64,000 nucleotides of DNA from an uncultured Collinsella sp. (GTDB taxonomy: Bacteria > Actinomycetota > Coriobacteriia > Coriobacteriales > Coriobacteriaceae), in the NCBI GenBank assembly GCA_937943045.1, contig CALEBN010000043.1, forward strand, positions 1 through 64,000, in the 5' to 3' direction. The translations under genes were made by a program, and so were the position numbers. A model generated the notes under the pieces. The model was not told where the DNA came from and ran no database searches. It saw nothing but the letters and a program-made list of their open reading frames with translations. Shown here one piece after another: positions 9,649 through 18,095 of the stretch; position 1 is the stretch's first letter, and every line of letters begins with the position of its first letter.

Positions 9649-10644
9649 CTACTCCGCTTCTCCGTCTTGTACTAAATCGTCTAAATCAAACACGCGCTCA
9701 ACTTCGGCACGCGTGGGAATCGACTGCTGAGCGCCCAGGCGCGACACCGTCACTGCCGAGGCGCGAGCACCCGTGGCCATGCACTCAAAGAGTGGCAAGC
9801 CCTCTAGGCGAGCCGCCGCCAACGCGCCGATAAACGTATCGCCGGCGGCCGTGGTATCGACTACCGTGTTCGAAAGTGCCGGCATGCGCAGCAGCTCGCC
9901 GTCATCACCGAGCGTAACCGAGCCGGCGCCGCCCAGCGTGATGACCGCGGCGCCGGCACCCTTGGCGAGCAAGGCATTGAGCGCCGCGACGCAGCTCGCA
10001 TCATCCGCGGGCAAGATGCCCGTCAGCACCTGGCATTCAGTCTCGTTGGGACAGACCAGGTCGACCGCAGGCCAGGCCTCCGCAGGCAACTCGCAGGCAG
10101 GCGCTGGATTAAAGACCGTATAGAACCCCAGCTCGTGAGCGCAAACAAGCGCCTCGGCAGTCGCCACAAGGTCACATTCGCCCTGGGCGATAAAGACGCT
10201 TCCGGCAGCTGGGGCAATCTCGCTGGCGTCGCCGTCGAGCTCATCGGCCACCAGACGTCTCAGCGCGTGAGCAACGTCCTCGCCCGCGAGCGCATGGTTG
10301 GCGCCCGGTGACAGCACGATGCGGTTGTCGCCCTCGCAGCGAATGATGGTCGCCGTTCCCGTCTCCACGTCATCGCGACGCGCTACAAAGACACAGTCCA
10401 CGCCGGCGTCTTGGAGCCCCGCCACGAGCGACGTGCCAAATGCGTCGCAGCCGACCGCGCCGATCATATGCGCGTGCGCGCCCATGCGCGCAGCAGCTAC
10501 GGTCTGGTTGGCGCCTTTGCCGCCGGCGTTGGTGATAAACCCGCTGCCGCCAACGGTCTCGCCCGCACGCGGCATGCGCTCGCACGCCACCGAAAGGTCC
10601 ATGTTCATGCTGCCGAACACCGCAACGATGCCGCGATCTGCCAT
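9649..10644 (-). CDS. rbsK: Ribokinase (PfkB family)
   Basis: 331 residues, slightly longer than the usual 300-310. It phosphorylates ribose to ribose-5-phosphate. PfkB signatures are present: GGKGANQTVAAARMG near residue 43, and the C-terminal DTTAAGDTFIGAL with the catalytic aspartate. It is the first gene of a two-gene operon with the nucleoside hydrolase, a ribonucleoside salvage unit. The ATG follows GAGGAGG. A promoter and an inverted repeat lie about 65-95 bases upstream. A different PfkB sugar kinase activity is possible, but the N-terminal GSMNMDLS and the context favour ribose. Confidence 0.9.
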   Translation of the reverse strand: MADRGIVAVFGSMNMDLSVACERMPRAGETVGGSGFITNAGGKGANQTVAAARMGAHAHMIGAVGCDAFGTSLVAGLQDAGVDCVFVARRDDVETGTATIIRCEGDNRIVLSPGANHALAGEDVAHALRRLVADELDGDASEIAPAAGSVFIAQGECDLVATAEALVCAHELGFYTVFNPAPACELPAEAWPAVDLVCPNETECQVLTGILPADDASCVAALNALLAKGAGAAVITLGGAGSVTLGDDGELLRMPALSNTVVDTTAAGDTFIGALAAARLEGLPLFECMATGARASAVTVSRLGAQQSIPTRAEVERVFDLDDLVQDGEAE

Positions 10645-10707
10645 GGAAACCTCCTCGTCCGCGGGCTCTGCACCCGCCGTTGGCCGTCAATCGTGCGCTC
10701 TCGCGCC

Positions 10708-10737
10708 TCTATAACTTTAGTTCACTTTGATGTGAAC
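10708..10737 (-). promoter_or_regulatory. Promoter with operator dyad of the ribokinase operon
   Basis: On the reverse strand TTCACA (10731-10736), a 17-base spacer and TATAGA (10708-10713) fit a housekeeping promoter. The perfect dyad GTTCAC-N6-GTGAAC (10720-10737) covers the -35 and spacer, a typical repressor position. The regulator is not in the window. Confidence 0.6.
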
Positions 10738-10830
10738 GCGCCCTTGAGGTTGCGCCAGCAGCAAGCATTCACAGGAGCAGGCAGCTACAATGAATATGTG
10801 CTGATTATTCTCGTCATTGGATGATGTTGT

Positions 10831-13047
10831 ATGGAACAATTCCCGCGATCGAGCTCGCGCAGCTCACGCCACGCGAGCGATCAACGAGCGCCACACGAAC
10901 GTTCGCGCGCTAACCGACAAGCCACCGAGCCGAGCCGCGCCGCAGACTCTCATCGCGTGCCCGCCAACAAGGGTGACCGCACCAACAGCGCCGCAAAAGA
11001 ACAGGCGCCCACGCGCCCCAAATCTCGCTATATCCCCGCCCTCGACGGCCTGCGCACGCTTGCCGTCGTCGCAGTGGTGCTCTATCACCTCAACCTCACG
11101 TGGGCTCAGGGCGGCCTGCTCGGCGTCACGATCTTCTTTGTGCTTTCGGGCTATCTGATCACGCGCTTGCTGCTCAACGAAGTCGCTAAGACCGGCCGCA
11201 TCGACCTCAAGAGCTTCTGGATTCGCCGCATCCGTCGCCTGGTCCCCGCCGTGGTAACGGTAGTGTTCGTGACCTGCGCGCTGTGCACCATCTTTAACCA
11301 CGTGATGCTCACCAAGATGCGCCCCGACATCCTGCCGTCGCTGTTGTTCTTCAACAACTGGTGGCAGATTGCCCAAAACGTCTCGTACTTCAATGCTCTG
11401 GGCGACCCCTCGCCGCTCACGCACTTTTGGTCGCTTGCCATCGAGGAACAGTTCTACCTGATTTGGCCGCCACTGCTGTTTGCCATGGTATCCATGCATG
11501 TGAGCAAGCCCAACACGCGCCGCGTGGTTCTGGGCCTTGCCGCGGCATCCGCCCTCGCAATGATGGTGCTTTACAACCCTGCCGCCGACCCCAGCCGCGT
11601 GTACTACGGCACCGACACCCGCGTGTTCTCGCTGCTGCTGGGTGCCTGGATGGCCTTTATCCCCGATCGCGACCTGGCGCCGGTGCGTCTCGCTCATCGT
11701 TTGGGACTCAATCGCCTGGCTGGCGCCGCCAAGCATGGCAAGAACGCCGAGGACAAGCCTGGCAAGAACGCCGACGAATCAGCCGATACCACCCCGGCAC
11801 AGCCGAGCGCCCTCGTGCGCTTTTGGTCCTCGCCCGCATCCATCGATGTGTTGGGCGTCGTGGGTCTGGTTGGCCTTGCCGCCATGGTCGCGCTCACCAA
11901 CGGCTACACCGCGTTTCAGTATCGCGGCGGCACGCTGTTATGCTCCATCCTCACGCTCATGGTCATCGCGGCCTGCGTGCAGCCCCAGGGAATGGTTGCC
12001 CGCGCGCTGTCCGCCGAGCCGCTCGTGTGGGTTGGCAAGCGCTCGTACAGTATCTATCTGTGGCACTATCCGCTGCTGCTGCTTATGAACCCGGTCGCCA
12101 ACATCAGCGATACGCCCTGGTGGCAGTACATCTTGCAGGTACTTGTGGTGGTCGCCGTAGCCGAGTGCTCCTATCGCTTTATCGAAACGCTGTTTAGGAA
12201 GGGTGCCTTCGGCCGCACCGTCGCCGAATTCCGCGATGGCACCACCACGCCCGCCGGCTGGGTGCGCGCGCATATTCCCGTGTGCGCCACTTGCTGCGTC
12301 GTGCTCGTTGTGGCGCTGGGCGGCCTGGTCTTTGTGCCCGACACATCCGCGCTGAGCGGCGAGGGCGCCGAAATCCTAAACAAGGAAGCCAAAAACACCG
12401 CACCCACCGACCAGCAGGCGGCCGACGACACCGACAAGGACAACGACGGCTTCCCCGATGGCTCCTACGACCTGTTGATGATCGGTGACTCCGTGTCGCT
12501 GCGCGCCGTTGATTCCTTTGACGGTGTATTCCCGCACAGCCATATCGATGCCGAAAAGGGGCGTCAGTTTGATGCGGGCCGCGCGACATTTGAGGGCTAT
12601 ATCCAGCAGAACCTTGCCGGCAAGATCGTGGTCTTTGCCCTGGGCACCAACGGTTTGGTAACGGACGCCCAGGTCGATGCGATCATGGCCGACGCCGGCG
12701 AGCAGCGTATTGTCGTATTTGTAAACACGCGTAGCCCGCAGCCGTGGGTCGGGTCCACGAACCAGGCTATCGCCAACGCCGCCACGCGCTACAAAAATGT
12801 ACGCGTTATCGACTGGTACGGATATAGTGCCAACCGCAATGATCTGTTCGATGGCGATGGCACGCACCTCTCGAACGCGGGTGTGACCGAGTACCTTAAG
12901 CTCATCCACGATGCCGTCAAGAAGGACCTGCCCGTGCATCCCGAGGATCACGTTAACGATCCGCAGCCGGCGGCTGTCAAATCCGCTGCCGATGCACTCG
13001 TTAGCGCCCTCGCCTACAAACCGCACAAGCTAGGCACCGACAAGTAA
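10831..13047 (+). CDS. OatA-like membrane O-acyltransferase with SGNH domain
   Basis: 738 residues. A basic, low-complexity N-terminus of about 65 residues precedes the acyltransferase-3 membrane domain (YIPALDGLRTLAVVAVVLYH, then HFWSLAIEEQFYL), with ten or so hydrophobic segments to about residue 500. An extracytoplasmic SGNH esterase-like domain fills about 540-715 with blocks GDSVS, ALGTNG and DGTHLS, which carry the Ser and the Asp-His pair. This layout matches OatA, which O-acetylates peptidoglycan and gives lysozyme resistance; teichoic or other glycan acylation is also possible. It is a single forward gene with a weak ribosome site (GGATGATG), so the exact start is uncertain. Confidence 0.88.
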   Translation: MEQFPRSSSRSSRHASDQRAPHERSRANRQATEPSRAADSHRVPANKGDRTNSAAKEQAPTRPKSRYIPALDGLRTLAVVAVVLYHLNLTWAQGGLLGVTIFFVLSGYLITRLLLNEVAKTGRIDLKSFWIRRIRRLVPAVVTVVFVTCALCTIFNHVMLTKMRPDILPSLLFFNNWWQIAQNVSYFNALGDPSPLTHFWSLAIEEQFYLIWPPLLFAMVSMHVSKPNTRRVVLGLAAASALAMMVLYNPAADPSRVYYGTDTRVFSLLLGAWMAFIPDRDLAPVRLAHRLGLNRLAGAAKHGKNAEDKPGKNADESADTTPAQPSALVRFWSSPASIDVLGVVGLVGLAAMVALTNGYTAFQYRGGTLLCSILTLMVIAACVQPQGMVARALSAEPLVWVGKRSYSIYLWHYPLLLLMNPVANISDTPWWQYILQVLVVVAVAECSYRFIETLFRKGAFGRTVAEFRDGTTTPAGWVRAHIPVCATCCVVLVVALGGLVFVPDTSALSGEGAEILNKEAKNTAPTDQQAADDTDKDNDGFPDGSYDLLMIGDSVSLRAVDSFDGVFPHSHIDAEKGRQFDAGRATFEGYIQQNLAGKIVVFALGTNGLVTDAQVDAIMADAGEQRIVVFVNTRSPQPWVGSTNQAIANAATRYKNVRVIDWYGYSANRNDLFDGDGTHLSNAGVTEYLKLIHDAVKKDLPVHPEDHVNDPQPAAVKSAADALVSALAYKPHKLGTDK

Positions 13048-13126
13048 CGCGCAGCCAAATCTGCTTCTACCCGCAGCAAACAACCCAAAATCGCTCTTTT
13101 CGAGCCGACTCCGAGAGGCCGTGGGC

Positions 13127-13163
13127 AAAAAAACAGGCCGCAACCCATCGCTGCGGCCTGTTC
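13127..13163 (-). terminator. Intrinsic terminator of the Mg transporter operon
   Basis: On the reverse strand AACAGGCCGCAG and its complement form a long GC-rich hairpin followed by TTTTTTT, 20 bases after the Nramp-like stop. Confidence 0.9.
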
Positions 13164-13180
13164 GGAAGCAAAATTGGGCG

Positions 13181-14443
13181 CTACGCGCTGTAGCCCATCG
13201 CCTGCAGCACAAACATAACGACCGTCAGCACCGTAATCACGCCGATAGTCGCCCACGTGAGCACATTCCACACGCGGCCGTTGCGGTTGGCGCCCATAAT
13301 GTGACGATCGGCGGCAATAACCACCTGGAACACCAAAACCACGGGCAACAGCACGCCGTTGATGACCTGCGAGGTCATCATAATCTGGAACAGGTCGACA
13401 CCGGGCATGAGCACCAGCACGGCAGAGATGCCAATGATGGCCGTAATGATGCCGCGGTAGACCGGGGCCTCATCCCAGCTGCGATCGGCACCGCGCTCCC
13501 AGCCAAATGCCTCGCAGATAGCACTCGACGTAACACCCGGCAGCACGCAGGCGGCCAAGAAGCTCGCCGCGACCAGGCCCGAGGCAAACAGCACCGTGGA
13601 CCACTGGCCCGCGATGGGCTCCAATGCGCGGGCGGCATCGGCAGCATCGCTGATCTGAATGCCCGCGGGGAACAGTACCGTACCGGTCGTTATGATAATA
13701 AAGCCGGCAATGACATCGGCGGCGATCGAGCCGCTCACGGTATCAATGCGCTGCAGCACGATATCGTCCTCACCCGCATTCTTATCGACCACGTTGTTCT
13801 GCGCCAAGAAAATCATCCACGGCGCGATGGTGGTACCGATCGTTGCGACCACAAGCGACACGTAGCTGGGATCGTTTTGGATGTTGGGCACAACCAGGTC
13901 GACTGCCACCTCGCCCCAACTGGGACCAGCCATAAATGCAGCGACAATGTAGGTCACGAACACGCAGCTCACCAGCAGCAGAATCTTCTCGATGCGCTGG
14001 AAACTGCCCGACATGGTAAGCATCCAAACCAGCAGCGCCACAAGCGGCACCGAGATGCTCGCCGGCACGCCAAAGAGGGCAAGGCCGCTCGCGATACCCG
14101 CAAACTCCGAAATGGTCACGGCTGTATTGGCGATCAGCAGCGCCGCCATGGCCAACACGCTCCTGCGCACGCCAAAGCGCTCGCGAATGAGCGAGGCCAG
14201 GCCCTTGCCCGTCACGCAGCCGCAACGCGCCGCAGTCTCCTGCGTCACGATGAGCAGCACGGTCATGACAGGAAGCATCCACAGCATCTTGTAGCCATAG
14301 CTGGCACCGGCGCTGGAATACGTGGCGATGCCACCAGCGTCATTACCCGAAAGCGCCGCCAGAAGGCCAGGGCCCATGGCGCCAAAGATGGCCGCGATGG
14401 TCAGCTTTTGCTTGGTGCTCGCCTTTTGCTTCGTGTTTTGCAC
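13181..14443 (-). CDS. Nramp-related divalent metal (probably Mg2+) transporter
   Basis: About 420 residues and 11 hydrophobic segments. I chose the GTG at 14441-14443 because AGGTGG precedes it; an upstream ATG at 14504-14506 would overlap the previous gene by 55 bases. The first helix has SGNDAGGIATYSSAGA instead of the canonical DPGN block. The sixth helix has IGTTIAPWM where manganese/iron transporters have the metal-binding Met and a His (MPH). Loss of that Met is the known mark of Nramp-related magnesium transporters, described from another coriobacterium, Eggerthella lenta. The paired MgtE-like gene supports Mg2+. Substrate is inferred. Confidence 0.85.
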   Translation of the reverse strand: MQNTKQKASTKQKLTIAAIFGAMGPGLLAALSGNDAGGIATYSSAGASYGYKMLWMLPVMTVLLIVTQETAARCGCVTGKGLASLIRERFGVRRSVLAMAALLIANTAVTISEFAGIASGLALFGVPASISVPLVALLVWMLTMSGSFQRIEKILLLVSCVFVTYIVAAFMAGPSWGEVAVDLVVPNIQNDPSYVSLVVATIGTTIAPWMIFLAQNNVVDKNAGEDDIVLQRIDTVSGSIAADVIAGFIIITTGTVLFPAGIQISDAADAARALEPIAGQWSTVLFASGLVAASFLAACVLPGVTSSAICEAFGWERGADRSWDEAPVYRGIITAIIGISAVLVLMPGVDLFQIMMTSQVINGVLLPVVLVFQVVIAADRHIMGANRNGRVWNVLTWATIGVITVLTVVMFVLQAMGYSA

Positions 14444-14451
14444 GCGACCAC

Positions 14452-16296
14452 CTAACCCATGACCGACATGGCAAGCAGCACCGCGGCGATGCAGTACGCC
14501 ACGCATGAGATCATGACGGCAATGACGTTCATGGCGGTACCCGACGTATTGAGGTCGTGCTCGTCACGCCAGAACAGCACCATCAGGTAAATCACGGCGC
14601 TCATGTTGCCAATCAGACAAACGATGGCCGCGATGTTAAAGCAGCCGGTAAAGAGCTGCTCCTCAAACATAGGCGCGTCGAGGAATGCGGCGGTGCGCAC
14701 CAGCTGGGCGCACAGGTAGGTGACGAGCGACAGAATCAAGCCCATGCCCGTACTCTGGAAGAAAAATCCCAAATACGGCTTGGGCTCATCGTCATGGCCG
14801 TCGTACTCCAGGAAGTAATTCTTGACGAACGACACCATACGCGAGGCAGCCAGCAGCACGAGCGGCATGGCGCACATGGGGAACACCACCAGATGCGCAG
14901 AGCCCAGCGCCGTCCCCAGCACTGTTGCCATGATGCACGAGGCAATACCCCACACGACAACCCAGTACTGGCGATGCACAAACCAGCCGAGCACATTCGT
15001 CGAGTCGTCGGACGCGCTGTCGCCCGAGCCGACGCCTGCGATCTGCAGGTCCTCCTGGTGTTCCTCGGCGATAACGTCCATGGCGTCGTCAAAGGTCACG
15101 ATACCCAAAATATGACGGTTCTCGTCGCAAACGGGGATGGCGACCAGGTCGTACTTGGTCATCTCGTCCGTTACGTCTTCCTGGTCATCGTCGGGCGACA
15201 CATACACCAGGTCGCGATAGGCCAGCTGGCCCAGCGTGGCGTCGCGGTCGGCCACGATGAGCGTGCGTAGCGAAAGCACGCCAGTGAGCATGCCGTTCGG
15301 GTCCTCGGTATAGACGTAGTAGACGCTCTCGAAGTCCTCGTCGAGCTTGCGGATCGCCTCGATGGCGTCACCGACCGTCGCCGTGGCGGGCAGGGAGACA
15401 AACTCCGAGGTCATGATGCGACCGGCAGTGTTGTCCTCATAGCCCAGCAGGTTACGAATCGCTTTCTCCTCCTGAACGCCCATCAGGCGCAACAGCTTCT
15501 CGGCCTTCTCGTAATCGAGCTCGTCGATCAGGTCGGCGGCGTCGTCCGGGTCCATCATGGCCAGCATCGACGATGCATCGGTGTCGGACAGGCCCTCGAG
15601 CATCTCGGTCATAAGCTCGTCGTCATCGAACTCCGAGATGGCCTCGGCGGCCTGGGCGGTATCGAGCTGCGCGAACACCTGCGCACGCAGGCGCGGGTCG
15701 AGCTGCTCGATAATGTCGGCGATGTCGGCAGGGTGCAGCTCGCCAAGCGTCTTGTGCGACACCGACAGCTGGATGTTCTTAGTCGAACGGTCGAGCAGGT
15801 CCATGTAGGACCAGGCGATGATGTCCTCGCCGAGCGGTTTGCCCAGGTGCTTCATAAAGCTCTCGACGACATGCTCTAGGGCGGGGCTGATCGCGCGCAG
15901 CAGACCGCGAGCGCCAACTTCGGCACCCAGCAGGCGCAGTTGATTTTCGCCCGACATGGAAAACTTGATGTCGTTTACGCGCACGACCTTCATGCCCTGC
16001 GTGTCGACAATCTGCTTGTTGAGCACGTCGCGGGCGAGCAAGAGCTCGGTCGGCTGCAGGTACGAAAAACGGATTTCGGTGGCCGGCGACTTAAGGTGCA
16101 CACCCGTCTCGTCGATACGGTCGACCCATTTGCGCCAGCTGATCATAAACGGCGTCTTGCCGGGTCCGCGGAACGCGAGCGACGTTACGTGCGGAAAAAC
16201 TTCGCCGGTAGCAATGCCAAAATCGTTCACAACGCCGAGCTTTTCGCCATCGACGTCCAAGACCGGCAGTTTGAGCATCTCACTCAGATAATTCAC
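14452..16296 (-). CDS. PRC-barrel/MgtE-N/CBS membrane protein, likely Mg2+ sensor partner
   Basis: 614 residues from a GTG start with GGGGAG just upstream. Order: PRC-barrel-like repeats (about 1-170), MgtE N domain of helical hairpins rich in Asp/Glu (185-285), two CBS domains (290-415), then about five hydrophobic segments (440-612). In MgtE the N and CBS domains bind Mg2+ and gate the channel. Here the membrane part does not obviously match the MgtE pore, and the gene lies 8 bases before the Nramp-like gene. Actinobacteria often pair a PRC-MgtE_N-CBS protein with an Nramp protein, so it may sense Mg2+ for its neighbour rather than transport by itself. Confidence 0.82.
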   Translation of the reverse strand: MNYLSEMLKLPVLDVDGEKLGVVNDFGIATGEVFPHVTSLAFRGPGKTPFMISWRKWVDRIDETGVHLKSPATEIRFSYLQPTELLLARDVLNKQIVDTQGMKVVRVNDIKFSMSGENQLRLLGAEVGARGLLRAISPALEHVVESFMKHLGKPLGEDIIAWSYMDLLDRSTKNIQLSVSHKTLGELHPADIADIIEQLDPRLRAQVFAQLDTAQAAEAISEFDDDELMTEMLEGLSDTDASSMLAMMDPDDAADLIDELDYEKAEKLLRLMGVQEEKAIRNLLGYEDNTAGRIMTSEFVSLPATATVGDAIEAIRKLDEDFESVYYVYTEDPNGMLTGVLSLRTLIVADRDATLGQLAYRDLVYVSPDDDQEDVTDEMTKYDLVAIPVCDENRHILGIVTFDDAMDVIAEEHQEDLQIAGVGSGDSASDDSTNVLGWFVHRQYWVVVWGIASCIMATVLGTALGSAHLVVFPMCAMPLVLLAASRMVSFVKNYFLEYDGHDDEPKPYLGFFFQSTGMGLILSLVTYLCAQLVRTAAFLDAPMFEEQLFTGCFNIAAIVCLIGNMSAVIYLMVLFWRDEHDLNTSGTAMNVIAVMISCVAYCIAAVLLAMSVMG

Positions 16297-16500
16297 TGGT
16301 GCTCCCCATCATTATCCCTTCGGACTGCGGCCATGCCGGCACGCCGTCCGTGGACTATTAGATATGTATACGCATGCGCGGGCGGCACGCCGCTCGGCGC
16401 TCACACCCCGTACATGCGCAAGAAGCACCTGCATGGGGTCATCGACTGTATGGTCGAGGTTTGGATTTCACCTGCAACCTTTCTCTTGACCCTTGTTATC
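16297..16500 (-). promoter_or_regulatory. Long structured 5' leader of the MgtE-like gene
   Basis: About 200 bases lie between a likely promoter and the GTG. The reverse strand contains several stems, for example TCGAC-CATACA-GTCGA, and ACCCC paired with GGGGT around 16405-16440. I could not fit it to the M-box magnesium riboswitch consensus. It may be a regulatory RNA, given the transporter function. Confidence 0.4.
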
Positions 16501-16507
16501 CGCAGTA

Positions 16508-16539
16508 ACTATAGCATCAGCATCGCGCCGTGGCGTCAA
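16508..16539 (-). promoter_or_regulatory. Putative promoter of the MgtE-Nramp operon
   Basis: On the reverse strand TTGACG, a 20-base spacer and TATAGT preceded by TGC, an extended -10. The long spacer makes this tentative. Confidence 0.4.
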
Positions 16540-16590
16540 ATTTATGCTCCAAACATCGCAGGCATATCAAACGCTGACGCATCCGTGACA

Positions 16591-16619
16591 TAGTCATTGG
16601 GGACGTTCTTACATGACTA
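16591..16619. repeat. TAGTCAT palindrome of the GGGGACGTTCTT type
   Basis: TAGTCAT and ATGACTA flank TGGGGACGTTCTTAC. It overlaps the stop codon of the deacetylase-like gene. Related copies lie at 25106-25190 and 28670-28700. Confidence 0.7.
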
Positions 16620-18023
16620 GTCTGTGGTGTCGTCATCTTCGGCGAGCTGGGGGAACACGGCGTTTTTGGGCATGGCGGCCTTCGTCAGCGAGGTGAGCTT
16701 TTTGCTCAGCGATGTATCCGTCTTGACCAGATCGCTCAATGTCACGATTTTGTAGCCGTCGGCAATAAGCCCGTCGATAATCTGCGGCAGCGCCTCGAGC
16801 GTCTGCTCGGCACATTCATCGTTGTCGGTCAGCAACACAATGTTGCCCGGCGTCACCGAATCGAGCACCGTCGAGACCTGCTCGTCGGCACCGTTGAGCA
16901 GCCAGTCGCCCGAATCGATATTCCACGAGACCACGGCAGACACCAGGTCCATCGCATCAATCCAGTTTTGCTCGTCAAAGGCTGCGTAGGGAGCACGCAA
17001 AAGCATCGTCGACGTTCCGGTCGCGGACTTGATCGCCTCGGTGCCCTTCGAAACCTGTTCGCGCACCGCATCGCGATCCTTGCCCTTGAGCGATTCGTCG
17101 CTGTAACTGTTGGAGCCGACCTCGCAGCCGGCATCGACAATCGCCTTGGCCGTGGCGGGCGAGGCCTCGGCCGCATCGCCCGACAGGAAGAACGTCGCGG
17201 TGACGCCCTTTTCCTTGAGCACCTGCAAGATCTGCTTGGTCGCTCCGCTCGGGCCCTCATCAAACGTCAGCGCCACGTACTTTTCGTTGCCCTTGGGCGC
17301 CACGCTCGCGCACTCGACCACGCAATCGGTGGCGGGCACGACCTCGCCGCGGTCCTGCGTCTTGCCCGATTGCTCGCCGACCCACACCTCAGAGCGACCC
17401 TGGATACCCCACGTCTTGACATACTCGATGGCACCCGTGCCCTCGACCTTGAGCTTGGGCTCGATAACCGTCGCCTGGACCTCATGCTTCTCATACGTGT
17501 CGCGGCCGTCTTTGACCGTCACCTTCTCGCCGCCCGTAAGCTCGCGGCTTTTCCACTTGCCCTGTTTTATGCGCTTGCCGTCCACCTTAACCGACAGCTT
17601 TTCGCCGCCATGGCGAGTCAGCACGCTGTCGTCAACGGCCAGCAGGTCCCCGGCGTCGTAGGTATCGGTCAGCTCCTGATCGTCGATGAGATTTTGCAGC
17701 GTAGAGCCGACGCGCACTGCAGTCTCCTGACCGTTGAGGACGACATCCACGCTGCGGTTGACATAGCCCACGATGGCGGCGATAAACAGCACGAGTGCGC
17801 AGCCCACGGCAATGAGCGCATAGGGCAGGCGAGACGGACGACGGGGCGTGCGGCTGTTTCCGATGCGAGCGCTGCGGTCGCTAAAGCCGCGGCTATGGTT
17901 GAGATACATCGCGCCGGGCTTACGGTGACGCTTGCGCTGACCGCTGGGCAGCTGCCCCAGGTCGCGGCGCGCCGTCGGACGCGCACCCGAGCGCCCGTTT
18001 AAGTTAGATCCGTTTTGGCGCAT
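16617..18023 (-). CDS. Membrane-anchored polysaccharide deacetylase-like protein, metal site altered
   Basis: 468 residues. A basic cytoplasmic N-terminus of about 66 residues and a membrane helix (67-87) precede a DUF348/G5-like stretch (about 92-190) and a NodB-type domain (about 245-445). NodB enzymes remove acetyl groups from peptidoglycan or other glycans using Asp-His-His metal ligands. Here motif 1 reads TFDEGPS (253-259) rather than TFDDGP, and motif 2 reads NSYSD (305-309) rather than HSxxH, so both metal histidines are missing. RAPY (343-346) and NIDSGDW (368-374) remain. It may bind glycan without catalysis. The neighbours downstream are envelope-type proteins. Confidence 0.82.
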   Translation of the reverse strand: MRQNGSNLNGRSGARPTARRDLGQLPSGQRKRHRKPGAMYLNHSRGFSDRSARIGNSRTPRRPSRLPYALIAVGCALVLFIAAIVGYVNRSVDVVLNGQETAVRVGSTLQNLIDDQELTDTYDAGDLLAVDDSVLTRHGGEKLSVKVDGKRIKQGKWKSRELTGGEKVTVKDGRDTYEKHEVQATVIEPKLKVEGTGAIEYVKTWGIQGRSEVWVGEQSGKTQDRGEVVPATDCVVECASVAPKGNEKYVALTFDEGPSGATKQILQVLKEKGVTATFFLSGDAAEASPATAKAIVDAGCEVGSNSYSDESLKGKDRDAVREQVSKGTEAIKSATGTSTMLLRAPYAAFDEQNWIDAMDLVSAVVSWNIDSGDWLLNGADEQVSTVLDSVTPGNIVLLTDNDECAEQTLEALPQIIDGLIADGYKIVTLSDLVKTDTSLSKKLTSLTKAAMPKNAVFPQLAEDDDTTD

Positions 18024-18042
18024 GTGCCCTCCCCCATAAACG

Positions 18043-18076
18043 CAGCAAGCCGGAGCAACAGGTCTCCGGCTTGCCT
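18043..18076 (-). terminator. Hairpin downstream of the PRC-barrel gene
   Basis: Perfect 11-base arms GCAAGCCGGAG and CTCCGGCTTGC enclose 8 bases, 20 bases past the stop. The U-run is weak (GTTTATG). Confidence 0.6.
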
Positions 18077-18095
18077 CCCATCAATTGGTACGTCG

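Noticed and set aside
13121..14455. 444-codon forward ORF over the Nramp-like gene
   Set aside because: Antisense shadow; it also runs through the terminator.
16297..16500. M-box magnesium riboswitch
   Set aside because: The characteristic GGTGAGGCTCCT core and L-stem arrangement are not found; kept only as an unassigned leader.
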